64,000 nucleotides of DNA, taken from positions 6,572,001-6,636,000 of the forward strand of contig NZ_JACHMX010000001.1 of assembly GCF_014205155.1 (NCBI RefSeq), in the 5' to 3' direction. Of this stretch, positions 7,488 through 14,938 are shown in pieces. Each line of letters starts with the position of its first letter. The stretch's first letter is position 1. Under the pieces are notes generated by a model, which was not told the DNA's origin, did no database searches, and was given only the letters and a program-made list of their open reading frames with translations. Both the position numbers and the translations under genes were made by a program. This DNA is from Amycolatopsis umgeniensis. Lineage in GTDB: Bacteria > Actinomycetota > Actinomycetes > Mycobacteriales > Pseudonocardiaceae.

Positions 7488-9503
7488 GTGCCTTCAGACC
7501 CCGAGACGAAACCGGCCCTGCCCGCGCGGAAGGGCGGTGTCCTGCCGCTGGTGTCGATCGGGGCGCTCTTGGCGGCGGTGGTGGCCGTCGGCCTGGTCGC
7601 GCTGACCGGCGGTGCCGGTTACGTCATCGCCGGCCTGCCGGATCCGGGGCTGGTGACGCGCTACGGCATCACCGTCGTCCGGGTGCTGGCCGAGGCCGCT
7701 TCGGTGCTGTGCGTGGGTTCGCTGCTGCTCGCCGCGTTCCTCGTCCCGCCGCAGAAGTCGGGCACACTCGCCGCGGACGGTTACGCGGCCATCCGCGTCG
7801 CGGGTGTCGCCGCGTGGGTCTGGTTCTTCGCGGCCGCCGCGTCGATCTTCTTCTCCGCGGCCGACGGCGCGGGGCGCCCGTTCACCGAGGTGCTCTCGCC
7901 GCAGGTGCTGATCGACCTCGTGGACGCCATCGAGCAGCCCAAGGCCTGGCTGTTCACCGCGCTGATCGCGCTGCTGGTCGCGCTCGGCTGCCGTCTCGCG
8001 CTGACCTGGGGCTGGACGACGGTGGTCTTCTTCCTGTCCGTCGGCGGCCTGATCCCGGTCGCGGTCACCGGACATTCCGCGAGCGGCGGCTCGCACGACA
8101 TGGCGACCAACAGCCTGCTGTACCACCTGGTCGCCGCCGCGCTGTGGGTCGGCGGCCTGGTGGCCTTGCTCGCGCTCGGCTGGCGCCGCGGCGAGAACCT
8201 CAAGCTCGCCGCGACGCGGTTTTCCAAGCTGGCGCTGGTCTGCTGGGTCGTGATGGCCGTTTCCGGCATCGTGAACGCGCTGGTGCGGATCAGGATCGCC
8301 GATCTGTTCAGCACCGACTACGGCCTGCTCGTACTCGCGAAGATCGTCGCGTTGCTGCTGCTCGGTGTCTTCGGGCACCAGCAACGGCAGAAGGGTGTCG
8401 CCGGGCTGGTGAACGGCGCCGGCGGCGGGCAGCTGCTGCGGCTCGCCGCGGTCGAGGTGCTGATCATGTTCATCACGATCGGCATCGCCACCGGCCTCGC
8501 GAAGACCCCGCCGCCGCAGGAATCGTTCACCCAGCCGTCGACCACGGAACTGCTGATCGGTTACGACCTCTACGGTCCGCCGACCGTGCTCCGGCTGCTC
8601 ACGGACTGGCGGTTCGACCTCGTCTACGGCACCCTCGCGCTCGTTCTCGCCGGGCTGTACCTCGCCGGAGTCCGGCGACTGCGGCGGCGTGGCGACACCT
8701 GGGCCACCGGGCGGACCGTCGCGTGGCTCGCGGGCTGTTTCGTGCTGCTGATCGCGACGTCGTCCGGCATCGGCCGGTACGCGCCCGCGATGTTCAGCGT
8801 GCACATGGGCAACCACATGCTGCTGTCGATGGTGGCGCCGGTGCTGTTCGTGCTCGGCGGGCCCGTGACGCTCGCGCTGCGCGCCCTGCCCGCGGCGGGC
8901 AAGGACGCCCCGCCCGGACCGCGTGAATGGCTGCTCGCCTTCGTGCACTCGCCGCTTTCACGGTTCCTGACGCATCCTGTCGTCGCGCTCCTGCTGTTCG
9001 TCGGCTCCTTCTACGGCTTGTACTTCTCGGGCCTGTTCGACGCCGCGCTGAACTACCACTGGGCGCATCTGGCGATGAACGCGCACTTCCTGCTCGCCGG
9101 GTACGTCTTCTACTGGCCGGTGATCGGCGTCGACCCGGCACCACGCCGGATCCCGCCGCTGGGACGGCTGGGGATGATGTTCGCCGCCATGCCGTTCCAC
9201 GCGTTCTTCGGGATCGCGCTGATGAGCATGCAGACCGTGCTCGGCCAGGACTTCTACCGCGGGCTGAAACTGCCGTGGGTCACCGACCTGCTGACCGACC
9301 AGCGGCTCGGCGGCGGCATCGCGTGGGCGTCCGGCGAGCTGCCCGTACTGCTGGTGCTCGTCGCGCTGCTGGTGCAGTGGGCGCGTCAGGACGAGCGGGA
9401 GGCCCGGCGCAAGGACCGCCGCGAGGAGGCCTCGGGCGACGCGGATCTGAACGCCTACAACGCGATGCTGAAGAACCTCGCGGACCGGGGCCGGGACTCT
9501 TAG
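7488..9503 (+). CDS. CopD-CtaG fusion: copper import and cytochrome oxidase assembly
   Basis: The GTG at 7488 gives 671 residues; a longer frame would run back into the divergent phosphatase gene. The N-terminal half (to about residue 360) is polytopic and carries the CopD copper-resistance domain with a GHSASGGSHDMATNSLLYHL segment. The C-terminal half has the caa3-type CtaG domain: MFSVHMGNHMLLSMVAPVLF, NYHWAHLAMNAHFLLAGYVF and AMPFHAFFGIALMSM, all with conserved membrane histidines. Around 15-17 TM segments are visible. CtaG delivers copper to the CuB site of cytochrome c oxidase, and CopD moves copper across the membrane, so one protein may couple both steps. Fusions like this are known in actinobacteria. 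Confidence 0.9.
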   Translation: MPSDPETKPALPARKGGVLPLVSIGALLAAVVAVGLVALTGGAGYVIAGLPDPGLVTRYGITVVRVLAEAASVLCVGSLLLAAFLVPPQKSGTLAADGYAAIRVAGVAAWVWFFAAAASIFFSAADGAGRPFTEVLSPQVLIDLVDAIEQPKAWLFTALIALLVALGCRLALTWGWTTVVFFLSVGGLIPVAVTGHSASGGSHDMATNSLLYHLVAAALWVGGLVALLALGWRRGENLKLAATRFSKLALVCWVVMAVSGIVNALVRIRIADLFSTDYGLLVLAKIVALLLLGVFGHQQRQKGVAGLVNGAGGGQLLRLAAVEVLIMFITIGIATGLAKTPPPQESFTQPSTTELLIGYDLYGPPTVLRLLTDWRFDLVYGTLALVLAGLYLAGVRRLRRRGDTWATGRTVAWLAGCFVLLIATSSGIGRYAPAMFSVHMGNHMLLSMVAPVLFVLGGPVTLALRALPAAGKDAPPGPREWLLAFVHSPLSRFLTHPVVALLLFVGSFYGLYFSGLFDAALNYHWAHLAMNAHFLLAGYVFYWPVIGVDPAPRRIPPLGRLGMMFAAMPFHAFFGIALMSMQTVLGQDFYRGLKLPWVTDLLTDQRLGGGIAWASGELPVLLVLVALLVQWARQDEREARRKDRREEASGDADLNAYNAMLKNLADRGRDS

Positions 9504-9523
9504 CCTGTTCTCCCGTCTGGCCC

Positions 9524-9608
9524 GGGGCTGAAGGGCCCCTTCCCCTCACCTCGCGTGGTGAAGGGCGCTTTCTCGGCGTCGCATGCGGTGAAAGTCCCCT
9601 TCAGCCCC
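9524..9608. repeat. Intergenic inverted repeat, AAGGGGCCCTTC family, copy 1
   Basis: Outer arms GGGGCTGAAGGG (9524-9535) and its complement (9597-9608) pair perfectly over 12 bp. The inside holds degenerate copies of the GTGAAGGG motif. The same outer and inner elements recur at 30227-30303 and 36709-36792. It lies just past the CopD-CtaG stop and may act as a terminator. Confidence 0.75.
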
Positions 9609-9655
9609 TGCCCGGTAGCACACCCGGCCGACTCTTCCCGGCCCTCCGCCCGGAG

Positions 9656-9664
9656 TTGTCCACA
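9656..9664 (+). promoter_or_regulatory. DnaA box 1 upstream of SSB paralogue
   Basis: TTGTCCACA, an exact actinobacterial DnaA box, lies inside an 18-bp direct repeat (GCCCGGAGTTGTCCACAG, last 17 bases identical in both copies) that recurs exactly 30 bp later. Confidence 0.55.
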
Positions 9665-9685
9665 GGAAGCCCACATCGCCCGGAG

Positions 9686-9694
9686 TTGTCCACA
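9686..9694 (+). promoter_or_regulatory. DnaA box 2 upstream of SSB paralogue
   Basis: A second TTGTCCACA in the same orientation, 30 bp (about three helical turns) after the first, about 98 bp before the SSB start. Both boxes would be on the same face of the helix. Confidence 0.55.
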
Positions 9695-9717
9695 GATCCG
9701 GATCGCACCCATTTTCA

Positions 9718-9750
9718 CCCCTTGATCCGAGGCAGTCTGTGGTCAAGGGG
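9718..9750. promoter_or_regulatory. Inverted repeat upstream of SSB paralogue
   Basis: CCCCTTGA (9718-9725) and TCAAGGGG (9743-9750) form a perfect 8-bp inverted repeat with a 17-bp spacer, 42 bp before the SSB start. It could be an operator or fold in the leader RNA. No family is assigned. Confidence 0.4.
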
Positions 9751-9791
9751 ATCACCGGGAGCGGCCCGGATCGAGGAGAAAGGCGAGTGTG

Positions 9792-10244
9792 ATGGCGATG
9801 GGTGAAACATGGGTGACCATGATCGGCGACCTGACCAGCGAACCGGTCCACCATCCGCGGCGGGTGCACGGGCACGACGTCGTGTCGTTCGGCCTGCGGA
9901 GTGTCGAACGCCGGTACGACAAGGAAACCGGGGAGTGGGGCGAGGGCAGGCAGCTCGCGGTCAAGGTCACCTGCTGGCGAAAGCTGGCGATGGCGGCGTT
10001 TTCCTGTCTGAGCAAGGGTGATCCGGTGATCGTGGCCGGGCGGCTGCGCGGCGCCGAGACCGCGGAGGAGATCCCGGCACCTCTCGGTCTACCTGAGCTT
10101 GAGGCCTTCTCCATCGGTCCCAATCTCGCGCGCTGCTCCGCCGAGATCCGGCGAGCCGGGCGTGACCGGCCCAGGGCGATCCCGTTGCCGCCGCCCGCCG
10201 GGAATCCCATGGTCACCGCACTGGAGGAGGCACCCGTGGCTTGA
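9792..10244 (+). CDS. Single-stranded DNA-binding protein paralogue
   Basis: The 150-residue product starts MAMGETWVTMIGDLTSEPVH and has an OB-fold SSB domain over about residues 5-110, with VVSFGLRSVERRYD, LAVKVTCWRKLAMAAFSCLSK and GDPVIVAGRLRG as family landmarks. It lacks the long Gly/Pro tail and acidic DDDIPF-like tip of the housekeeping SSB, so it is probably the accessory paralogue (SsbB-like; in Streptomyces SsbB serves in sporulation). Possible starts are GTG 9789, ATG 9792 and ATG 9798 behind AGGAGAAAGG. Two DnaA boxes and an inverted repeat lie upstream. Confidence 0.85.
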   Translation: MAMGETWVTMIGDLTSEPVHHPRRVHGHDVVSFGLRSVERRYDKETGEWGEGRQLAVKVTCWRKLAMAAFSCLSKGDPVIVAGRLRGAETAEEIPAPLGLPELEAFSIGPNLARCSAEIRRAGRDRPRAIPLPPPAGNPMVTALEEAPVA

Positions 10245-10341
10245 GGGTCCCGATGCTCGCTCAGTGATATAGGGCTGACTGTCGGTAGTTCGGTGGTGAC
10301 CGCCGTCAAGGCCGCGATCGGCTCGCTCTACGATCGCTTGT

Positions 10342-12018
10342 ATGGCCGAGTTCATCTACACCATGAAGAAGGTGCGCAAGACCGTTGGGGACAAGGTCAT
10401 CCTCGACGACGTCAGCACCGCGTTCTACCCCGGCGCCAAGATCGGCGTGGTGGGGCCGAACGGCGCGGGTAAGTCCACCGTTCTGAAGATCATGGCGGGG
10501 ATCGAGCAGGCCAGCAACGGCGAAGCCTTCCTCCAGCCTGGCGCCAGCGTCGGCATCCTCATGCAGGAGCCGGTGCTCAACGAAGAGAAGACCGTCCGCG
10601 AAAACGTCGAAGAAGGCCTTGGCGAGATCAAGGTCAAGCTCAATCGCTTCAACGAGGTCGCCGAGCTGATGGCGACCGACTACAGCGACGAGCTGATGGA
10701 GGAGATGGGCAAGCTCCAGGAGGACCTCGACCACGCCGACGCGTGGGAGATCGACTCCGCGGTGGAGCAGGCGATGGACGCCCTGCGCTGCCCGCCGCCG
10801 GAAGAGCCGGTCACCCACCTTTCCGGTGGTGAGCGCCGCCGGGTCGCGCTGTGCAAGCTGCTCCTGTCCGCGCCGGACCTGCTGCTCCTCGACGAGCCCA
10901 CCAACCATTTGGACGCCGAAAGCGTGCTGTGGCTGGAGCAGTTCCTCGCGAACTACGCCGGTGCCGTCCTCGCCGTCACCCACGACCGGTACTTCCTGGA
11001 CAACGTCGCGCAGTGGATCATGGAGCTCGACCGCGGCCGCGTCGTCGGCTACGAGGGCAACTACTCCACGTACCTGGAGAAGAAGCGCGAGCGCCTCGAG
11101 GTCCAGGGCAAGAAGGACGCCAAGCTCGCCAAGCGGTTGAAGACCGAACTCGAATGGGTCCGGTCCAACGCCAAGGCCCGCCAGACCAAGTCGCGGTCCC
11201 GGCTGGACCGCTACGAGGAGATGGCGGCGGAGGCGGACAAGCACCGCAAGCTCGACTTCGAAGAGATCCAGATCCCGCCGGGGCCCCGGCTGGGCAGCGT
11301 GGTCGTCGAGGTCGAGAAGCTGCGCAAGGGTTTCGACGACCGCGTGCTGATCGACGGGCTGTCGTTCGACCTGCCGCGCAACGGCATCGTCGGCGTCATC
11401 GGGCCGAACGGTGTCGGCAAGACGACCCTGTTCAAGACGATCGTCGGGCTCGAGGAGCCGGACGACGGCGTGGTCAAGATCGGCGAGACGGTCAAGCTGT
11501 CCTATGTGGACCAGAACCGCGGCGGGATCGACCCCAAGAAGACGGTATGGGAGGTGGTTTCGGACAAGCTGGACTACATCCACGTCGGGCAGACCGAAAT
11601 GCCCTCGCGTGCCTACGTCAGCGCGTTCGGTTTCAAGGGGCCGGACCAGCAGAAGCCGGCGGGCGTGCTCTCCGGCGGTGAGCGCAACCGGCTGAACCTG
11701 GCGCTGACCCTCAAACAGGGCGGGAACCTGATCCTGCTCGACGAGCCGACGAACGACCTGGACGTCGAGACCCTGGGCTCGCTGGAGAACGCTCTCGAGC
11801 AGTTCCCCGGCTGCGCCGTGGTCATCTCGCACGACCGGTGGTTCCTCGACAGGGTCGCGACGCACATCCTCGCCTGGGAAGGCACCGACGAGAACCCCTC
11901 GCAATGGTTCTGGTTCGAAGGTAACTTCGAGGGCTACGAGAAGAACAAGGTCGATCGTCTCGGTGCCGAGGCGGCTCGTCCGCACCGCGTCACCCATCGC
12001 AAGCTGACCCGCGACTGA
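10342..12018 (+). CDS. ettA: Energy-dependent translational throttle protein EttA (ABC-F)
   Basis: The 558-residue protein has two soluble ABC ATPase domains. Walker A motifs are GPNGAGKST (about residues 38-46) and GPNGVGKTT (354-362); signatures are LSGGERRRVALCKLL (about 160) and LSGGERNRLNLALTL; Walker B motifs are LLLLDEPTNHLD and LILLDEPTNDLD. The charged linker (EKKRERLEVQGKKDAKLAKR) is the P-site tRNA-interaction motif. Length, the N-terminal MAEFIYTMKKVRK and the arm pattern match EttA, which binds the ribosomal E site and gates early elongation by ATP/ADP ratio. A long hypothetical gene follows after 16 bp, likely on the same transcript. Confidence 0.95.
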   Translation: MAEFIYTMKKVRKTVGDKVILDDVSTAFYPGAKIGVVGPNGAGKSTVLKIMAGIEQASNGEAFLQPGASVGILMQEPVLNEEKTVRENVEEGLGEIKVKLNRFNEVAELMATDYSDELMEEMGKLQEDLDHADAWEIDSAVEQAMDALRCPPPEEPVTHLSGGERRRVALCKLLLSAPDLLLLDEPTNHLDAESVLWLEQFLANYAGAVLAVTHDRYFLDNVAQWIMELDRGRVVGYEGNYSTYLEKKRERLEVQGKKDAKLAKRLKTELEWVRSNAKARQTKSRSRLDRYEEMAAEADKHRKLDFEEIQIPPGPRLGSVVVEVEKLRKGFDDRVLIDGLSFDLPRNGIVGVIGPNGVGKTTLFKTIVGLEEPDDGVVKIGETVKLSYVDQNRGGIDPKKTVWEVVSDKLDYIHVGQTEMPSRAYVSAFGFKGPDQQKPAGVLSGGERNRLNLALTLKQGGNLILLDEPTNDLDVETLGSLENALEQFPGCAVVISHDRWFLDRVATHILAWEGTDENPSQWFWFEGNFEGYEKNKVDRLGAEAARPHRVTHRKLTRD

Positions 12019-12034
12019 GGGCCGGGGGTTCCCC

Positions 12035-14593
12035 GTGGAAGCCAGCAAGCGCCAACGGCCGGGCCTGCCCACCACCATGGTGGGCGGGCGGACGGCTGCC
12101 ACAGGAGGAACCCTGTCCGCTGTCGGCAGGCTGATCGAACGTGCGGACGCCCTCCACCTGAGGGCGCCCGAACTCGCCTTGGTCCTCGGGGAGCGCGCGG
12201 CAGCGCTCGCCGAGGCCGCGGGTGCCGACGAGCAGTGGATCCGTGCGGAGAGCCTGGTGGTGTCCGCTCGGGTCCGGCTCGGCGGTCGTCCCCGGACGGT
12301 CGGCAGGGCGGTGGCCGCCCTGCGCGCCGCCGAACACGCCGGCTACGGCGACATCGCCGCGCGGCTGAGGATCGATCTCGCGGTCTGCGCGCGCAGTGTC
12401 GGAATCCCGCTGACCGGGCTGGCCGCCCTGCGGCCGCTGCTGGCGGATCCGGCGGTGTCACCGGCGCACCGGGCCGAGGCGTTGTGCCACCTCGTCGGCT
12501 GCTTGGCGCAGTTCGGCCGCAAGGCGGAACTGGACCGGGTGCTCGCCGAGGCGGACAAGCTCGTGCTCGGCGACGGCTCGATGACGGCGGATTCGCAGCT
12601 GCTGATCCGCGCGATGCTGCGGGTCGGGGTGTCGGCGCACCGTCGTCGCCACGGCGACCTGACGGCGGCGGCCGACGCGGCCCGGACCGGGCTGGGCATG
12701 CTCGAAAAGCTCGGGAACCCCGAAGACGACGGGGGTCTCGTCCGGATCCGGCTGATCCTGCAGCTCGTCTGCACGCTGCTGGACAGGGGCGACACGGAGA
12801 TGGCGCTGGAGGTCGCGCAGCCGATCCTCGACGCGCCCGTCCGGGCCGCCGGGATCGCGCCCGCCGCGTGGCTGCGGCTGGCGGTGGCCACCCGTGTCCT
12901 GCTGCCCGCGGGATCAGGGGAAGCCGCGGGCATGCTCGTCCGTGAAGCGGTCGCCGGAACCGAAGATCACAAGCTGTACGCCGTCACGGCGCGGCTGTGG
13001 CTGGAACTCGCGCAGATCGAGGAACGGCTCGGCCGGGCCGAGGAGGCCATCGGCTGCCTGCACCGTTCGCGGGCCGCCGAACATCTGCACGCCCGCGCGC
13101 GACGGCAGGCGTGCAACGTCCTGCTCGGTGAGTTCGGCGCGGCCGAGAACGCCGCTGTCGACCTCGACGACGTCCTGCGGACCGTCGCCGTGCGGACGCC
13201 CGCCGCGGCGGCACCCACGTCCGTGCCCGTGCCCGCTCCGGCTCCGGCCGAAGTGACCGCGGTGATGGCGCCGATCGACGCGGCGCCCCCGAAGCGGGCC
13301 GCGGCCGAGCCGCCGGTTCGCCGCGAACCGCCGCGGACCGCGCGGCAGCACCGGCAGGCCGAGCCCGAGCCGGTGCGGAACACGCCTGTCGAGCCTCCGC
13401 GTCCCGCCGCTCCGCCGCGTCCGGCGGAGCCGGCCGTGGCGCCTGCCGCCGAGAAGACCGAAGCTCCGGTGTTGAAACCGCCGCCCCGTCCGGAGCCGTC
13501 TCGTGACGCCGCGGCGTCCGACAGCGACTGGCGCCGCCGGGTGCCGAGGAAACCTCGGCAACCCAAGCCGTCGATCAGGTTCGAGCCCAAGGCCGAACCC
13601 GCCGCGCCGAAACTGATGCCGCCGCCGAAACCGGAGCCCGCGCCGCGTCCTGAGCCCGTATCGCGACCGGAGCCGGAGCCCGCGCGACGCCACCGTCCGG
13701 AGGCACCCGCCGCACGCGAGACGCCCCCCGCGGTCACGCGGCCGGAAACCCCGATCCCGGGTGCGCGGCGGCGGCCCGAGGTGACCGTCCGGTACGAGGA
13801 GCCGGTGCCCGTTCCGGAACCCGTGGTCCCGGAACTGCTGCTGGCTCCCGAACCCGCCGCCGAACCACGGCCGCGGATCGCGGCCGAGGCCGAACCGCCG
13901 CGTCCGCCGGGGACCGCCGCCCCGTTGTGGGAGAGCGACGAGTGGGCGGCCGAGGAGCGTGTCCGCCGCTCGGCCGCACCCGTTTCCCGCAAGACCAGGC
14001 ACGACGCCGAACACGGTTCCGTTGCGGCGAAATCCGTACTGGACCGGCTCGGGATCTCGAGCGCGGGCGGGCACGGCGGTGGCCGTCGCCGCGCGGACGG
14101 TGCCGCGGATCCCGTGCACCCCGAACCCGTGGCCGAGGAACGCGCCGACACGGGACGCGGCCGCCGGGAGCAGCCGCCGGTGGAGTACACGGAACCCGCC
14201 GTCCCGCTCGCGCCGCCGCCTCGGGAAGACCCGCCACCGTCTTATGGCGGCGGTACTCGGCAAAGCTCCCAGGAAAGCCCCCGGCAGGGCGGCAAGGAAG
14301 AGGTCGCGGATCCGTGGTTGCCGCGCCTGCGGATGCCGCCGGCGCTCGACCCGCTGACCGACACCGGCTCCTGGCGGCCGATCACGCCGTTCCCGGAGAG
14401 CTACGCCCGCGCGATCGCGGAGGACGAGCCGCCGCCGGACGCCGGTCTCGCCGATCTGCTCGCCCGCGCGCTCGCCGAGCACCAGGCGGGCACGGCCAGT
14501 GCCGCCGCGCTCGTGAAACAGCTCGGTTCCCAGGACTCGGGAAAGCGTCCGGTCAACGGCCGCGACCGGCACCGCGCCAACGGGAGCGACTGA
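12035..14593 (+). CDS. TPR-like protein with long proline-rich disordered region
   Basis: This 852-residue protein is not recognised as a named family. Residues about 30-370 are alpha-helical with repeated A/L/R-rich helix pairs (ALHLRAPELALVLGERAAAL, ARLRIDLAVCARSVG), resembling TPR or transcriptional-activator sensor repeats. From about 380 to 700 the sequence is Pro/Ala/Glu/Arg rich (RPEPVSRPEPEPARRHRPE) and surely disordered. The last 90 residues again look folded. No membrane segment or signal peptide is seen, so it is cytoplasmic. The GTG at 12035 lies 16 bp after ettA; an ATG at 12077 is an alternative start. Confidence 0.75.
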   Translation: MEASKRQRPGLPTTMVGGRTAATGGTLSAVGRLIERADALHLRAPELALVLGERAAALAEAAGADEQWIRAESLVVSARVRLGGRPRTVGRAVAALRAAEHAGYGDIAARLRIDLAVCARSVGIPLTGLAALRPLLADPAVSPAHRAEALCHLVGCLAQFGRKAELDRVLAEADKLVLGDGSMTADSQLLIRAMLRVGVSAHRRRHGDLTAAADAARTGLGMLEKLGNPEDDGGLVRIRLILQLVCTLLDRGDTEMALEVAQPILDAPVRAAGIAPAAWLRLAVATRVLLPAGSGEAAGMLVREAVAGTEDHKLYAVTARLWLELAQIEERLGRAEEAIGCLHRSRAAEHLHARARRQACNVLLGEFGAAENAAVDLDDVLRTVAVRTPAAAAPTSVPVPAPAPAEVTAVMAPIDAAPPKRAAAEPPVRREPPRTARQHRQAEPEPVRNTPVEPPRPAAPPRPAEPAVAPAAEKTEAPVLKPPPRPEPSRDAAASDSDWRRRVPRKPRQPKPSIRFEPKAEPAAPKLMPPPKPEPAPRPEPVSRPEPEPARRHRPEAPAARETPPAVTRPETPIPGARRRPEVTVRYEEPVPVPEPVVPELLLAPEPAAEPRPRIAAEAEPPRPPGTAAPLWESDEWAAEERVRRSAAPVSRKTRHDAEHGSVAAKSVLDRLGISSAGGHGGGRRRADGAADPVHPEPVAEERADTGRGRREQPPVEYTEPAVPLAPPPREDPPPSYGGGTRQSSQESPRQGGKEEVADPWLPRLRMPPALDPLTDTGSWRPITPFPESYARAIAEDEPPPDAGLADLLARALAEHQAGTASAAALVKQLGSQDSGKRPVNGRDRHRANGSD

Positions 14594-14595
14594 CC

Positions 14596-14625
14596 GGGCG
14601 ATAGCAAAGGTCCCTTGCTACGCCC
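14596..14625 (+). terminator. Hairpin after the TPR-like gene
   Basis: GGGCG plus TAGCAA (14596-14607) pairs with TTGCTA plus CGCCC (14615-14625) with a single bulged A and a seven-base loop, directly after the stop at 14593. Confidence 0.6.
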
Positions 14626-14938
14626 CCGGTCGGGGCCCTCGTCGGCTTGAACGATTCAGTCGGCCGGGTGAGACCGCGCGCCGTCGCTTTGCGGGGCAAT
14701 GGGTGCTGGTCACCCCTGGTACGACGGGACGCGGGCAGGGCCGGACAGACCGCCTATGTGACCCGCGAGTAGCTGAACCGATCACGGCGATTCCGGCATC
14801 TGAGCAGGGAAATCTTCGACGGCCGGGAATGACCCGGCCTTGTGGAGCCGACTGTCCGGAGCTGTAGGTTGGGTCTGGTCCGGTACAGAGTCGTGCCGGT
14901 CGCGGTGTCAATCTCGCTACAGTGGAGAGTTGCCTCAA
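14626..14938. other. Upstream region of gdh, no gene
   Basis: About 310 bases with no convincing coding frame. It must hold the gdh promoter and leader. I see no clear riboswitch, long repeat or canonical promoter pair. Confidence 0.4.

Noticed and set aside
9656..9694. Replication origin
   Set aside because: Only two DnaA boxes are present and there is no dnaA, dnaN or AT-rich unwinding region.
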